A stretch of 64,000 nt of DNA from Myotis daubentonii (GCF_963259705.1 NC_081844.1:17345715-17409714); one strand, 5' to 3'; positions 48,535 to 59,853 are shown, counted from the stretch's first letter. Program-made: numbers and translations. The notes: generated by a model from the letters alone, not told the origin.

Positions 48535-48920
48535 CTACCTTCTGGTAGCCATTTATGGTAGGGAACCCATGATCACGGTACATCGCATCTCCTCCCATGG
48601 AGAAGTGGAGTCTATGTCCCCACTGCTGAATCTAGGTTGGCCTCATGACTTGCTTTGACCCATAGATCATGATAGAGGTGATATCATATAAGTTCCAAAG
48701 CCATGGCAGAGCCTTGCAGCTTCTACCTTCCGGCTCTTGGAACCTGAGACCACCAGGCTCCTAAGAAGTCCAGGCCAGCCCCCTGGAGGATGAAAGACCT
48801 ATGGAGTGAGGCCAGCCACCGGGAGATGAAGGTTCAGCTGAGACCCCAGGCATGTGAGTAAAGCCATCAAGACAAATCCAGCCCAAAGCCCAGCTGGCCT
48901 GTGTCTGCCTTTTATTGTTG
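48535..48920 (+). repeat. Ancient LTR (ERVL/MaLR type)
   Basis: Landmarks gttggcctcatgacttgctt, tgacccatagatcatgatag, cagcttctaccttccggctc and the gatgaaggttcagctgagac block match an old mammalian solo LTR. Exact family uncertain. Confidence 0.6.
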
Positions 48921-49189
48921 TGATTTCTGTTACTTTAAGTTCTCTGCGATGTGCAGAGTCCTCACCCCGACTCTGCCATTATCTGAGTCCTCCTCCTGGA
49001 CTGCCAGTTTTCTAATTGAGCAACTCAACAAACTCATTTCACCCCTTTGGCCCTTTATCTTCTTATCTGTATATTGGCAATAATAACTCGTAGATACAAA
49101 GAGCATTTTGAAATTCACCAGATAGGAGCGGGGGTGGGAGAATGGGCAAAAAAAAAAGGGGGAAGAGATTAAGATGTACAAACTGTCAG

Positions 49190-49410
49190 TTAAAAAATAG
49201 TCACAAGGATATAAAGTATAGCACAGGTAATAAAATCAATAATATTGTAATAACTATGTCTGATGTCAGATAGGTACTAGACTTATCGGGGTGATCAGTG
49301 TGTACGGTATATAAATGTCTAATCACTATGTTGTACACCTGATACTAATATAATATTGTATGTCAACTGTAATTTAAAAAATAAAAAATATATATTTTAA
49401 GAAATTTTAA
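49190..49410 (+). repeat. L1 3' end
   Basis: tatcggggtgatcagtgtgt, ataaatgtctaatcactatg, ttgtacacctgatactaata and gtatgtcaactgtaattt, then an A-rich tail. Same L1 lineage as 48080-48215, better preserved. Confidence 0.85.
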
Positions 49411-49589
49411 AAAATAATACCTCATGGGAGTAGTTAAGAAAAATTAATGAGATAGTGAAACTGATTTATAAACTATTGAAAAATCTAGAAAAAATGAAGT
49501 CTGTCACTACCAAAACACTTGGAACCCTCACTAAGATCAAATACCAGGATTTATAAGATTTTGGCAGAAACTAATGACACCGTCATCCT

Positions 49590-49718
49590 GAGTCGTTAAC
49601 ATACCTAAAGCACAGGTATCTAGCATGCCTGAGTCGTTAACATACCCAAAGCACAGGTTTCCAGCATGCCTGAGTCCTTAACATACCTAAAGCACAGGTA
49701 TCTAGCATGCCTGAGTAC
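49590..49718. repeat. 41-bp minisatellite, three copies
   Basis: Units start at 49590, 49631 and 49672, with a partial fourth at 49713. Each contains TTAACATACC and AGCACAGGT and ends TAGCATGCCT or CAGCATGCCT. Copies 1 and 3 are nearly identical; copy 2 differs at a few positions. Confidence 0.95.
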
Positions 49719-50060
49719 ATCCCAAGACAAGATCAGGAATTGCCTTGAGATCAGCAAGGTGGGTAGAGAGAAAGTCTGAGATTCAGCAAAAGGTGAAAGG
49801 GAGACCCTGGTGTGTAAACTAGTGACCCTCATAGCTGCTATTCCAAAGGGAAAGGAGATGCTGATAAAATGCATTTGAAGTGGGTCAGTGTTTGTTTAGT
49901 AGAAGAAACTTAGAGATCTTATTTTCTGAAATTTATTTTTTTCCATCTACTAACATGGCCCTGTCTTCCTATGAAGGCACTGATTTTGGCATCGTCTGTA
50001 CTTTTTCCCATTCCATCCTTCATCTCTCCAAGGAAGCAGGTTCCTTTGATGGCTCCCTTT
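49719..50060. other. Unique non-coding sequence
   Basis: Nothing recognised. Confidence 0.4.
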
Positions 50061-50064
50061 TCAT

Positions 50065-50200
50065 GTTGCAGAATTAGAGACAGATTTCACCTCATAACAT
50101 TGCTTGAGGCCAAGAGGAGATCGAGTCCGGTTCCCGATTTTACACAAGAGGGTGAGTCCTTTACCCATGGCCTCATTGTTAGTTACTAGGGAAAGTGTTC
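50065..50200 (-). repeat. MIR SINE fragment
   Basis: Antisense MIR, degraded: gattttacacaagagggtga preceded by gcttgaggccaagagg. Weak. Confidence 0.4.
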
Positions 50201-51355
50201 AAAAGCTAGATTCTTGCCCTGGCTCTGCCACTCTGTTGGACCCCCTTAGAAGAAGGTAGGAAATACCCACACCACAAAGCACTTAACTCTAGGATTTCTA
50301 GCTTGATGGTAAAAAGAGCAGGAATACAATTCGGGCGGAATTAGGACCTGTCGTTTCCCAGCCAATTACTACCTTGATTCTGTTAGCTTTTGTCTGTGAA
50401 GGCAGCAGAACACTGTTTATGGTGAGAATGACTAATTTCATACACAGTTTAACTAGGTGGTTCAATCAAACTGTTCTTTCCTATGAAGTTTGATGGTAGG
50501 AAATGATTACCATATAAAAACGGTTTCACTCTGTTTGATTGAGTGATTTCTATAAAGCGTCTATAGCATAATTTCATGGCTGTGAACGTTAATTTCACAA
50601 CAGCCAACTGTAATTGGGTTCCAAGGCCGGGAAACCAAGCCCCGCTCCCACAAACTGCTTCTCTGGGGTGGGGGAGGTGGAGGAGGCGATGGAGGGGGAG
50701 GGAGGGAAGGAGATGGAGGGGGAGTACGGGTTGAATCTGACCAGAATGTGAATGTGCAGATGAAAATTCAGCTTTCTGCTCTGAGAACTCTGCAGTAAGA
50801 AACAATAAATTGCGATGCTGATCCGCCTCTCTAAGTTGGGAGGGCCTGCAAAGGCGGCTCGCTGGGTTCCCTGGGCTTATTCCGAAGGGGAAAACCCTGA
50901 GCTTTGGATCACACAGGGACGCTGACTGCATCAACGATGACAAGTTTTGCTACAGCTTCTCTCCTGCTATCATTTCCTTGGTGCCTCTGGAAATGAGAAA
51001 CCCCTAAACCACAGGCTGGGGAGGGCTCCTGCCATCTGGTGTTCATAGCACTGAGTCACTGTTTGCCCGAAATAGCTCACCTCCCTACCCATCCAGCACT
51101 GCCTCCCCATTACTCTCCTGTCCTGCAAATATTAGGGTCATTCATCAGGAGAAATTTGGGGGGCAATTCTGATGAATGTGAATAATTTTTTCCCAAAGAA
51201 AATTGACTCATTATAAGGGTATTTTTTGGATGTTCAGTTGCAGAAGCTGAGCTGAGATTCAAACCCTCGTCCATCTGGCCCCGAAGTTTTTATGCTGCCC
51301 TGGCGACCTGGGGGCAGAACGTTCTGGGGAAGTTGAGAACACGGCAGCCATGTCT
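50200..51355. other. Unique non-coding sequence, possible conserved element
   Basis: 50440-50640 is repeat-free and AT-rich with several TGATTGA/CAATCAAA motifs and may be a conserved element. 50665-50735 is GGA-rich. The 164-codon minus frame 50449-50943 has no known domain. Confidence 0.35.
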
Positions 51356-51357
51356 GG

Positions 51358-51585
51358 TGAATGAGTTTCTATCCCTTATCAAGAGCCTCTCTGCTGCGTG
51401 TCAGGCTCTGTGCTGGGCGTGGGCACACCCACTAGGTCCCTCTGACTCCTTGCCATGATGACCCTCATTCTACAGAAGTGGAAACGGAGGCATGGGAGGA
51501 TGACCACTGTGCCCAAGGCCACACAGCCAGCAGGTGCCATAGGTGAGCAAGCAGGGGTCTGAATTCAGTCTGTCTTCTACGAGGG
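51358..51585 (-). repeat. MIR SINE, near full length
   Basis: Antisense MIR: tgtcaggctctgtgctgggc, ctcattctacagaagtggaa, aaggccacacagccagcagg, then ggtctgaattcagtctg. Confidence 0.85.
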
Positions 51586-53358
51586 CTCCATCGTTTCTGC
51601 CCCACCAGGAAGGGAGGGTGGGGCGTTGAACAGATTCAGGCTCGTGGCATTGCAGTAAATTTTAGAATTTCTCTCTCCTCCAGCCCCTGAGTCCCTGGTC
51701 GTCTTGTGCCCAATGGGACAGTGAAGCTAGTGACCCAGGATGCACCTCTAGGGGGCGTCTTGCAGGACCCCCTGGAACTAAATTATCTCCCTCAACTAAT
51801 AGTAAACCCACCAGGAGAGGCTCATTTCTTGGGTTTAAAAAGAGTTTTGGTTTTTCAGAACTTTCTCAAACTGCAAACACCCTTGGAAGAAGCAAAAACT
51901 GTGACCCTTTCTCAGTTAAGTCTAGGTCCCTCAGAATGAAACCCAAGACCAGCATTTGGTCCTGGGGAGCCCCTACGTCAAATCTGGGAAAGATGCAGTG
52001 AAAGGAGAGTTTGGGCAAATGTTGAGAGAGGCTGCCGTTCAGCACCAAGTACTTGCTGAGGACTCAGTGCCAGTGGACCCTTCCCACTAGCTCTAGGCCA
52101 CCCATCGAGGTGGAGATGGGAGGGATGAGGGTCAGATCACTCTTCTCATTGGTTTCCAACTGACCTCTGCTTAAGCTCCTCAAGTAGTGGGAGCATACAT
52201 TATCCTCCTGGCCTCTCTCTTCTCTGTCTCTTCAGAGTTCTTTACAGGAACAGTTTGAATGGAGAGGCCCAATCTGTCTCAACAGACATCTGCAAACAGA
52301 GGGTGTTAAACCCACCGGCCCCTCTTTTCCCCAGCCCTCCCATCTCTCCCATCTATTGTCAACTTGGAAATGAATCGTGTAAACACACTTTTTTTTTAAT
52401 CTACAGTAGCCCTAATTGAATCCTCTTGCCGCATTGTTATGGAGAAACAAGGGTAATTTCCTGTCAGTTATTGAGCTATTTAGCAATTATTTCTTATCAT
52501 TAGTTTGCAAATTCAAACAGCATCAAATTCTGTTTGCCAAGTTACAAAGGCATGGCATCCGGGCCCTCTTTGCAGAAGCCAGGCCATTCTCTCTGGCTCT
52601 CCTCCTCCTCCCTGGCCTGCCTGCCTGCAGTGGCTTCTTCAGGAAAAAAGGTCAGTGCCCAGGAGAGGCTGCCTACTGGGTGTTTATCTCCCTTTGGCAC
52701 CCTCACACCCTCATTAGCTAATGAGTGAGCTGTGTGCCCGATGGGAGTGACATCGCCACTGGGGAGCTCAGCGTTGGCTTGTACATCTGCTACCCTTGGG
52801 ATTGGGTCACCTGGCTGGCCAGCTTCTGCTAAACAGGTAGAAGGAAGACAGGAACATTGCACATTACCACCTTTCACGGTCTGTTTGCTTTGCTTACACT
52901 GGGGCCTGTTTTCTTATATCAAAAAGCATTTCTCAGGCACTCAATTCATGGCATCTAGGCACAAAAATGTCACAGGCATGGCTGCTGTCCCTAAGGACAC
53001 AGATGCATAAGCTGAAAAAAAATCAATGCAAGGAGAGAACAACCAGTAGGCTGTCCTTCCCGGGAGGTGGCATGAAACCACTGTCCCCACCCTTTCCCTG
53101 ACAACTCGCCTTCGAGCAAAATTAGGTCAGATGTTTCCTGAGGACAGAAGTCATAAAAGACACAGCTTCTCTCTCTCTCTCCCAGTGCCTTCTCAGACCA
53201 CTGGAGATCTACCTGGTGCATCCCAGTCCTCTATTCTAGCCACCCCGCCCATAACTCTTACCTTAAAGGCCCAATAAAATATAGAGGTTGAGAGTAAGAG
53301 CATTCACAGTGGGTACAAAACTCAGTGGTGGATGGTTAGGGCATGTTGATTCTTTCTG
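51585..53358. other. Unique non-coding sequence
   Basis: 52380-52570 is repeat-free and AT-rich (ccctaattgaatcctc, tatttagcaattatttc). Possible conserved element on composition only. No gene recognised. Confidence 0.35.
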
Positions 53359-53360
53359 CT

Positions 53361-53830
53361 GACTGTATTATCTATTGCTGTGTAACAAATTACCCCCCAC
53401 ATTTAGCAGCTTAATAGAGCAAACATTTGGCATCTCCAGTTTCCATGTGCCCAGAATCTGGCACGATTTAGTTGGGTGTCTCTGGCTCAATAACCCTGGA
53501 GAGGTTGAGGTTGCAGTGAAGCTGTTGGTGGAAGCCTTGTGCTCATTGTGCACGAAATCTGCTTTCAGGTTTTGGTGGTCATGGGCACATGGGCAGCCCT
53601 CAGTGCCTCTCCTGGGGGCTTGTTTCTAAGGTAAGCAGTCTAGGAGAGAGCAAGAGAGCGTCCCCTAGAAAGAAGCTACAGTAGTTTTGTCACCTACATC
53701 AGATGTGGCATTCCACTACTTTTTCTACATGCTATTTGATGAAAGGGAGACACTAGGTCTATATTTACACAAAGGTGTGTATACCAGGAGGGGAGGATTA
53801 CTGAGGCGATCAAGGCTGCCTTCAAAAAGT
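53361..53830 (-). repeat. Ancient LTR (ERVL/MaLR type), minus strand
   Basis: Starts gtattatctattgctgtgt, aacaaattaccccccacatt, tagcagcttaatagagcaaa, the reverse strand of an old LTR 3' end ('gttacacagcaatagata'). It continues through gagagagcaagagagcgtcc. Confidence 0.7.
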
Positions 53831-54346
53831 CAAATTATCTCTCAATTTTTCCCTTCTCTTTTATAGTCCCTTAATTAACTAATTCAGTGGTAATTCATGG
53901 AACATCTATGGAGTGTAATGCCTTATATTATGTACCATGAAAAATGCAAAAACACTTAATAACAGAGCTCCTTACTCCCTTCGAGGGACCCTAGTCCATG
54001 GTGAGATAAGACAAGGTGACTTGTAACCAGGCTGAAGGCATCTGAGCGCTTGGGCAGAAGAACAAATATGCTGGGCTAATCCTGAAGAGGGAGCTAATTC
54101 TTTGGGGCAGATAGATCAGTAAAAGTTTCCTTCATTCTTCCATTCCACAAATAGGATGAAAGGAAGAAAAAGAGAGAGGTGGGAGGGAACAACCAAAAGA
54201 AGAGAGGGAAGGAGGAGAGAATTGTGCCCAAGATAACTTCCTAAATCTACTCCTTTCCTTAAAGAATATTGTAATGAGTCTCTACAACATAAATAAGTAA
54301 CTTAGCTTAGCATTCAGAGCTTTCCACCTGTCTCTTCAGTTACGTT
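53830..54346. other. Unique non-coding sequence
   Basis: No repeat or gene recognised. Confidence 0.4.
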
Positions 54347-54354
54347 CCCTACCC

Positions 54355-54506
54355 CAGTGGTCGGCAAACTGCGGCTCGCGAGCCACATGCGGCTCTTTGG
54401 CCCCTTGAGTGTGGCCACGAAGTTTCAATCACACTGTGCGTGCGCGCCCACACGTGTTATTTTGTGGAAGAGCCACACTCAAGGGGCAGCAATTTGCCGA
54501 CCACTG
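54355..54506 (+). mobile_element. Non-autonomous hAT MITE (fourth family)
   Basis: A 152-bp element beginning CAGTGGTCGGCAAACTGCGG and ending TTTGCCGACCACTG, with perfect 14-nt terminal inverted repeats. It is flanked by CCCTACCC and CCCAACCC (7 of 8), an 8-bp hAT target duplication. An internal CCCCTTGAGTGTGGC block near the left end recurs in reverse near the right end, so the inverted repeats are really longer. Confidence 0.94.
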
Positions 54507-54514
54507 CCCAACCC

Positions 54515-55170
54515 TACCCTGTATCTCTGACACTTAACAGTGAAGTAAATAATTGGTAGATGCAGGATTTTAATCCTATCCTTCCAGTTTCTACAGCTGC
54601 AACCCGATCACCCAGTTCCCCACATCAATGTAACTGGACAACTGGTCAGCGGGGGAAGGAAGGGTGACCTTCTCTCCAGAGACTCCAGCTGCCGTGAGTC
54701 ATGGGTGGCAGAGCCAGGGATGAGGGGGAGGAAGCACAGAGCTGAACAGTTCCATTGTGGACGTGCCACTTTGGGGTTGTGACAAAACCTTTGAAAGGTT
54801 TAAGGTCAGAGGTGACAGAGAAAGCCTGGAAATAGTAGATTTTCAGAGCTGCCTAAAGAAGGGATGACTGAAGTGGTAGTTGTAGTTGAAATTTCCGATA
54901 GTGACAAAAGCAACATTGATAACTGTGGTCCACATAAAAAAGAGAGTGAAAAGGGTAACCAACAACCCTAGGTGGCTACAGTCTATTGCGGGCGGCTGCA
55001 AACGATTTTTCATTGTTTAATGCAAAATGCAAAATAGAAGGTAACCATGGAGATATTTTTCAATAGTCAGAGGAACTCAACTTGGTGGTGGTGTGTAGGG
55101 GAAGGGGGGGTGGGGGAGGGGCTTTCTCTTCCCATCAAAAACTATGGAAACCTATACAACTCGCTATGCC
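54515..55170. other. Unique non-coding sequence
   Basis: Nothing recognised. A G-run tract occurs at 55096-55122. Confidence 0.4.
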
Positions 55171-55175
55171 ACTTG

Positions 55176-55908
55176 TGGCGGGCTGCCTCTTAGAGTGTCT
55201 CCAGTGTCCCCACCTCCTGGTATGCACAGCCTTCAGTAAGGCCTCTCCCTGAGTGTGGCCTGGATTTAATGATTTACTTCAAGCAAATAGCATGTGGCAG
55301 AGGAGATGCAGGTCATTTCTGAGATTAGGTGACAAAAAAGACAGTACCTTGGGCGCCCCCTCTGGCTCATTTGCTCCCTCGCTCTGAGCAAAGCCAGCTG
55401 TCCTGTTGTGAGTTGCGCTGTGGGGAGAGGCCCATGTGGCAAGGAACTGATATCTTTGACCAACAGACCGGAGTCCTGCCAACAGCCGCAGGAGTGCACC
55501 AGGAAGAGCACCCTTCCCCAGCAGGCCTCCATACAATCACATCCCAGGCCAATATCTCCACTGCAAGCTTGTCGGAGGCCCAGAGCAGAGGCATCCTGCT
55601 AAGGCATGCCTGAATTTCTGACCAACAGAAACAGTAGAATAACACATGGCTACTGTGTGTGTTTTTTGTATGTGTGTGTGGAGTTTGTTTTGTTTCGTTG
55701 TTTTGTTTTGCAGTGCAGTCTCCCACTACCACAAATTATGCAGCCGAGTTTCCCATGTTTGGGGAAGTCACAGGGGTCAGCACATCCGAAGTGCAATGGA
55801 TAAGCCTCACCCTGGAAAACCACCTTCATGATCATGGCATCTCCCCTGATACATGGCTATTGTTTTAAGTCATTGATTGGGGCAATTTGTTACAGAGCAA
55901 CAGATAAC
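55176..55908 (+). repeat. Ancient LTR (ERVL/MaLR type) carrying a U1 retropseudogene
   Basis: LTR landmarks: cttcaagcaaatagcatgtg, ggcagaggagatgcaggtca, ggcccatgtggcaaggaact, then, after a 194-bp insertion, tattgttttaagtcattgat and gcaacagataactaatgca at the 3' end. Removing the insertion joins the LTR cleanly. Confidence 0.8.
55657..55850 (-). pseudogene. RNU1: U1 snRNA retropseudogene, truncated
   Basis: Read on the minus strand, the segment from 55848 down to about 55715 follows U1 snRNA: CAGGGGAGATGCCATGATCA, GTGGTTTTCCAGGGTGAGG, TTATCCATTGCACTTCGGAT, GTGCTGACCCCTGTGA, CATAATTTGTGG (Sm site) and GGTAGTGGGAGACTGC. The first about 12 nt, including the sequence that pairs with 5' splice sites, and the 3' stem-loop are missing. 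The body ends in an A-rich tail (plus-strand TTTTG repeats at 55680-55710). The copy is flanked by 13-bp repeats, ACATGGCTACTGT (55644-55656) and ACATGGCTATTGT (55851-55863), i.e. an L1-type target duplication. U1 is the spliceosomal RNA that recognises 5' splice sites. This copy lacks promoter, recognition sequence and intact ends, so it is non-functional. Confidence 0.92.
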
Positions 55909-55909
55909 T

Positions 55910-56500
55910 AATGCACCGCGTCAAGCCCTTCAAGGTGACAGGAGTGGAGTTACTGTCTGGGTTGCTGACTGGGAGCTGGAGCAGAACATCTCAGAGAACT
56001 CGAATCGAGGTGGAATGAACCTCCTTACGCATCAGCATAGATACATATAGTCGCTGATTGGGATCAGAATATATAAAGCTTTGGGGGTATTTTTTTTAAG
56101 ATTACAGATATTGCTGAATCTGGTCTTGTGCTGCTGAAGACAGATGGAGAATTCTCTACAATTAAACAGCCCCAGTACAAGGAGAGCATGAATTAGCACA
56201 GGGTACTAACTGAGGCTGAGAAATGAAGCAAAGGAAAGCACTCAAACAAGATTAGACTGTAGACAATTCCCTTAGCTTCTCTGGAAAGAGCTTCCCCACA
56301 AATCTCAAGTGAGAACGTATTAGAAATAAAGCCAGAGTATCATGGTTGTGGTGGCTGCACATGAATTGCAGTGTGTGGGTGTGTGCAGACTCCAATATTA
56401 AACCAAGACCGGTCACTGGAGGGTGTGCCTGTCCAAACAGCCGTCAGGGATCAGCAGGGTCTGTATGAAAAGGAGCTACCCTGTGTCTGCAATGCCTGCT
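55910..56500. other. Unique non-coding sequence
   Basis: Nothing recognised. Confidence 0.4.
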
Positions 56501-56504
56501 ATGT

Positions 56505-56700
56505 GCCAGGCACTCTCCCAAGCTGGTAGGTAATTCATGTACCATCAGTGAGCACATGAGGTGGGTGCTGTTTTTATTCTCACTTTGAAAATGAGGAAAC
56601 AGAAGCACAGAAACTTTAAACAACGTGCCAAGCGCCTGCTAGAAAGTGGTAGCACCAGGAATTGAGGGCAGGCAATCTGGCTTCAAACCCACTTGTTACC
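56505..56700 (-). repeat. MIR SINE
   Basis: Antisense MIR: tgtgccaggcactctcccaa, tttttattctcactttgaaa, atgaggaaacagaagcacag, then ggcttcaaacccac. Confidence 0.8.
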
Positions 56701-57490
56701 ACTACTTTAAAATGGATTTCGGATAAGCCTCTTATGAAAAGGGAGCCAAAGGGTTGGTAACTTTTTAACCTTGAAGGTAAGTAAAAGACAAGAAAATAAC
56801 TTACCTCTTGGAACAAGAGAAGTAGGGCGGGCGGGACATACACTTTCCTTTCCTACTCTCCGCCCTGATTCACCCAGCTCTGCGCTCTAGAAAACTGACC
56901 TGTGTGAACTGCAACAATGTTGTTCTCTTTTGGCCCTTGGTCTCTGGTTAGATTTCCAACAGGAGGCACAGGCAGGAGTGTGGGCAGGGGGGAAGCCTCC
57001 AGCTTTGTCTCTTGTCCAGCATCCTCTCTCCCTCTCCCGAAGCTCATAGCCTCTGCCTTGCAGCCCTGTCAGGTCCTAGTCACTACTCTCTACCCCGGCC
57101 CCTTAAGCTCCAAAGTGTGGTAGCCAGTGCCGAGGGCATTGCAATATCCCTCTAGGGTCCTACCCTTGCTGCCCCTTTGTATACAGTCTTATTATTAAAC
57201 TTTCTTCTCTTGTTTGGATGTTGCCTTCTGCTAAGACTCTGTGCAGATCTTAGGGCTTACCTTGCCTAAAAGTTTAGGGGAAGGAAACCTTGCCTAAAAG
57301 TTTGGGGGAAGGAAAAGTTCAAAGGTATCACTGTTCATGTCACTCGTATATTCTTCCCATAATGCCCCCTGTGGTCTTCAGTCAAGTCATCATGGAAAGA
57401 TGGACATAAGGTCTCCAATAAAATGAAAGACTGTATCACCAGACGTAAATGAGGAAAAAAAATAAGAGGTGACCCAGTGGCCAAAGATTA
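56700..57490. other. Unique sequence with a 28-bp tandem duplication
   Basis: A 28-bp unit beginning CCTTGCCTAAAAGTTT is repeated at 57260 and 57288 with one difference. The rest is unassigned. Confidence 0.45.
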
Positions 57491-58088
57491 CTAGGAGCCC
57501 AGTGCACGAATTCATGCACCTTGAAAGGAACTGTGGGCATCGAGGCTGTGGTGGGCACAGGGGCGGTTCTTGGCCCATCCTCCTTGTCCAAGCCCGGCCC
57601 CTCCCGCCATGGCCTCCAGCCCCCTATCTGCCCGCAGCCCGACTCCAGCCGCTGCCATCGCCACCGCTGCTCCCATGCACTGATGGTGCTGGCCCCACTC
57701 GCACCTGCTAACAGCATAGAGTGATCAGGGCCAGTGCCGGGTGCTGGCAGCGGGTGTGAGAGGCAGCTGCCAGCCCCAATCGCCCTTCAGGAGCAGGGGG
57801 AGGTGGAGAAGCCCTGAGAGGTTATCAGGGCCTGCACTCGCTGCTCACTCCCGCTGATGGTGTGGAGTGATCAGGATTACCGCTGCACATGGGAGCAAAG
57901 AATTTTCAGTAACCACCAGAGGCTTGCCCCAATGACAGTGACTGGTGCCCCGCCTTGGTCTGGGCCACCACTCACGTGCTCCACCATCCCGCCATGTTCC
58001 ACACATGCACTCTGGTGGTCATAGCAACCAGTTGTTCAGTTGTTCTGCTTTTTGGTCTATTTGCATATTAGTGTTTTATATAGAGAGA
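57491..58088 (-). mobile_element. Non-autonomous HeliBat Helitron, 598 bp
   Basis: Minus orientation. 3' CTAG at 57491-57494 with hairpin GTGCACGAATTCATGCAC (57502-57519). 5' TC at 58087-58088 (complement) followed inward by TATATAAAACACTAATATGC. The host has A before and T after, with no target duplication. The interior is GC-rich with CTGCCAGCCCC-type blocks. No transposase. Confidence 0.94.
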
Positions 58089-58619
58089 TAATAGCTACAC
58101 GGGAACAGCTTTCAGACAAGCTTGGGGCCCCTTAAATATTTAGATTTATAGGGCTGCTTCTCTAGCTCTTTTGCTATAAAAGACTATAAACCATCACTGT
58201 GACCAATTATCTGTGATTGTGATTTCAATTGATGTGACCCCAGGGGAAACTAACATAATATATATTTATGCTGTTGTAAATAATTGTTAATTTGTATAAT
58301 GTTCAGAAGTAAAATAGCTCCTTTAGGTGTACTAATAAGGAAAATAGGTTATACACGGCTGACAATTTTGTCAAAATCCTGGTGAGCCAGAATAAACAAT
58401 TTTAGAAGGAAAAAAACCTAGATAGCTGGTGTTGTGGTAGTCAAGGAATTTAGGTGTTTTTCACTTATAATGAATCCCCACATACCTCATGTAGAAAGAT
58501 AATGTTAGTCATCTCACTGAGCACTAGAGCCAGAGTATGAGAACGAGAATGGTCCAGGTTCACTAGGAAATCCTTAACTCCTATTGCTCAGTCTCACTCT
58601 GGAATTCATTTTCATAGGC

Positions 58620-59517
58620 CAGCGTCAGCAAACTACAGCCAACAGGCCAAATCTGGCCCCCTGTCTATTTTTGTAAATAAAGCTTTATTGGAACATAGCC
58701 ATGCCCATTTCTTCTCATATTGTCTATGGCTGCTTTCCACACTACAATGTCACTGTTGAGTAGCTGCAAACAGAGACAATATGGCCCACAAAGCCTAAAA
58801 TAATGCTATGTAGTCCTTTATATAAAACTAGAGGCCCAGTGCATGAATCCGTGCACTGGTGGGGTCCCTCGGCGTGGCCTGTGGGTACTGGTCCAACACC
58901 AACTGCTGCTCCTGCCTGCTGCTCTCGCTCATCCTGACCCTGCTGCACCTGCTGCGGGCTCGCACCCAGTCAGTCCTAATTGGAAGAGGCTTGTGCCGCC
59001 ATAGCGGTGCTCACCAGCCATGGGCCCTGCATCTGGCACCCATTCTGAGGGGGGTGGGAGGGGCAGGGTGAAATCGGCCCTCCGGGTGGGTGGTGGGGTG
59101 CCCTTGCTGTTCCGGGATCTGGATCCATCCCACTGATGTTCACGCCAGTTGTTGGGAGTCACATGGCAGCCACTTTTGTATTATTTCTTCCTTAGAGCAT
59201 CTAGGGAGGGGAAACGGCCACGGTGCCTGAGGCTGACTTCCAGGAGTTTGGTGGCACTGGCCGGTTCTCCAGAGATTGGACCTGCAGGAATACTGAGGGA
59301 GGGAGTGGTTGCTGCCGGGCTGGTGGGCTGCCGGGACAGGTCAGTCAGCTGAGCAGCACTCCTGCTGTGGGAGCACTAATCACCAGGGGGCAACTCCTGC
59401 TTTGAGCGTCTTCCATCTGGTGGTCAGTGCACATCATAGCGACCAGTCAACCTGTCATTTGGTCATTGGGTCATTCAGTCTTAGGCTTTTATATATATAG
59501 AAGTTTGTGAATCCCTG
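58620..59517. mobile_element. hAT-Charlie relic (MER3/MER33-like), split by a Helitron
   Basis: Left part from CAGCGTCAGCAAACTACAGC through ccaaatctggccccctgtct, aaataaagctttattggaac, tgtctatggctgctttccac and gagacaatatggcccacaaa. The right end, AAGTTTGTGAATCCCTG, follows the Helitron. TCATAGGC before and ATCTAGGC after look like a decayed target duplication. Family assignment from memory. Confidence 0.8.
58828..59501 (-). mobile_element. Non-autonomous Helitron inside the Charlie element
   Basis: 3' CTAG at 58828-58831 with hairpin GTGCATGAATCCGTGCAC (58839-58856). 5' end TC TATATATATAAAAGCCTAAG, read from 59501 inward on the minus strand. The host base before CTAG is A; the base after GA is A rather than the usual T. 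The interior (about 640 bp) is GC-rich and not recognised; it might include captured host sequence. Chance frames within it (for example 58859-59071) carry no domain. Confidence 0.9.
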
Positions 59518-59579
59518 ATCTAGGCTATCAATAGGCTTTTATATATATAGAAGTTTGTGAATCCCTGATCTAGGCTATC
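59482..59579. repeat. 50-bp tandem duplication across the Helitron/host junction
   Basis: Two copies with 48 identical bases start at 59482 and 59532. Each holds the Helitron 5' terminus (TAGGCTTTTATATATATAGA) plus the Charlie 3' end (AGTTTGTGAATCCCTGATCT). The duplication therefore postdates the Helitron insertion. Confidence 0.96.
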
Positions 59580-59581
59580 TA

Positions 59582-59845
59582 GGCTAGGTATTTTTCTTGT
59601 CTTCCTTAAAATTCTAATCATAAAATGCATTGCACTAACTTTCTATTTCTCCCTTTGCCTCCTCTGACTCTATGGAGAGAATACTGGACTGCACAACTCA
59701 GAAATAACAAAATAGAAAAGAACAAATCCAAGACAAAAGCTAAGAGACAGGTGTCCATCTACTTCAAAGAAAAATCACTTTATTTTTTCTAAGCTTCTGT
59801 TGGATTGCAATAATCCCTTCAAGCTTTAAAACTATGAGTTGAAGG
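59582..59845. other. Unique non-coding sequence
   Basis: Short stretch between the Charlie block and the next hAT. Nothing recognised. Confidence 0.4.
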
Positions 59846-59853
59846 GTCTAAGG

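Noticed and set aside
55657..55850. Functional U1 snRNA gene
   Set aside because: Both ends are missing, the tail is A-rich, it sits between target duplications and there is no visible snRNA promoter element upstream.
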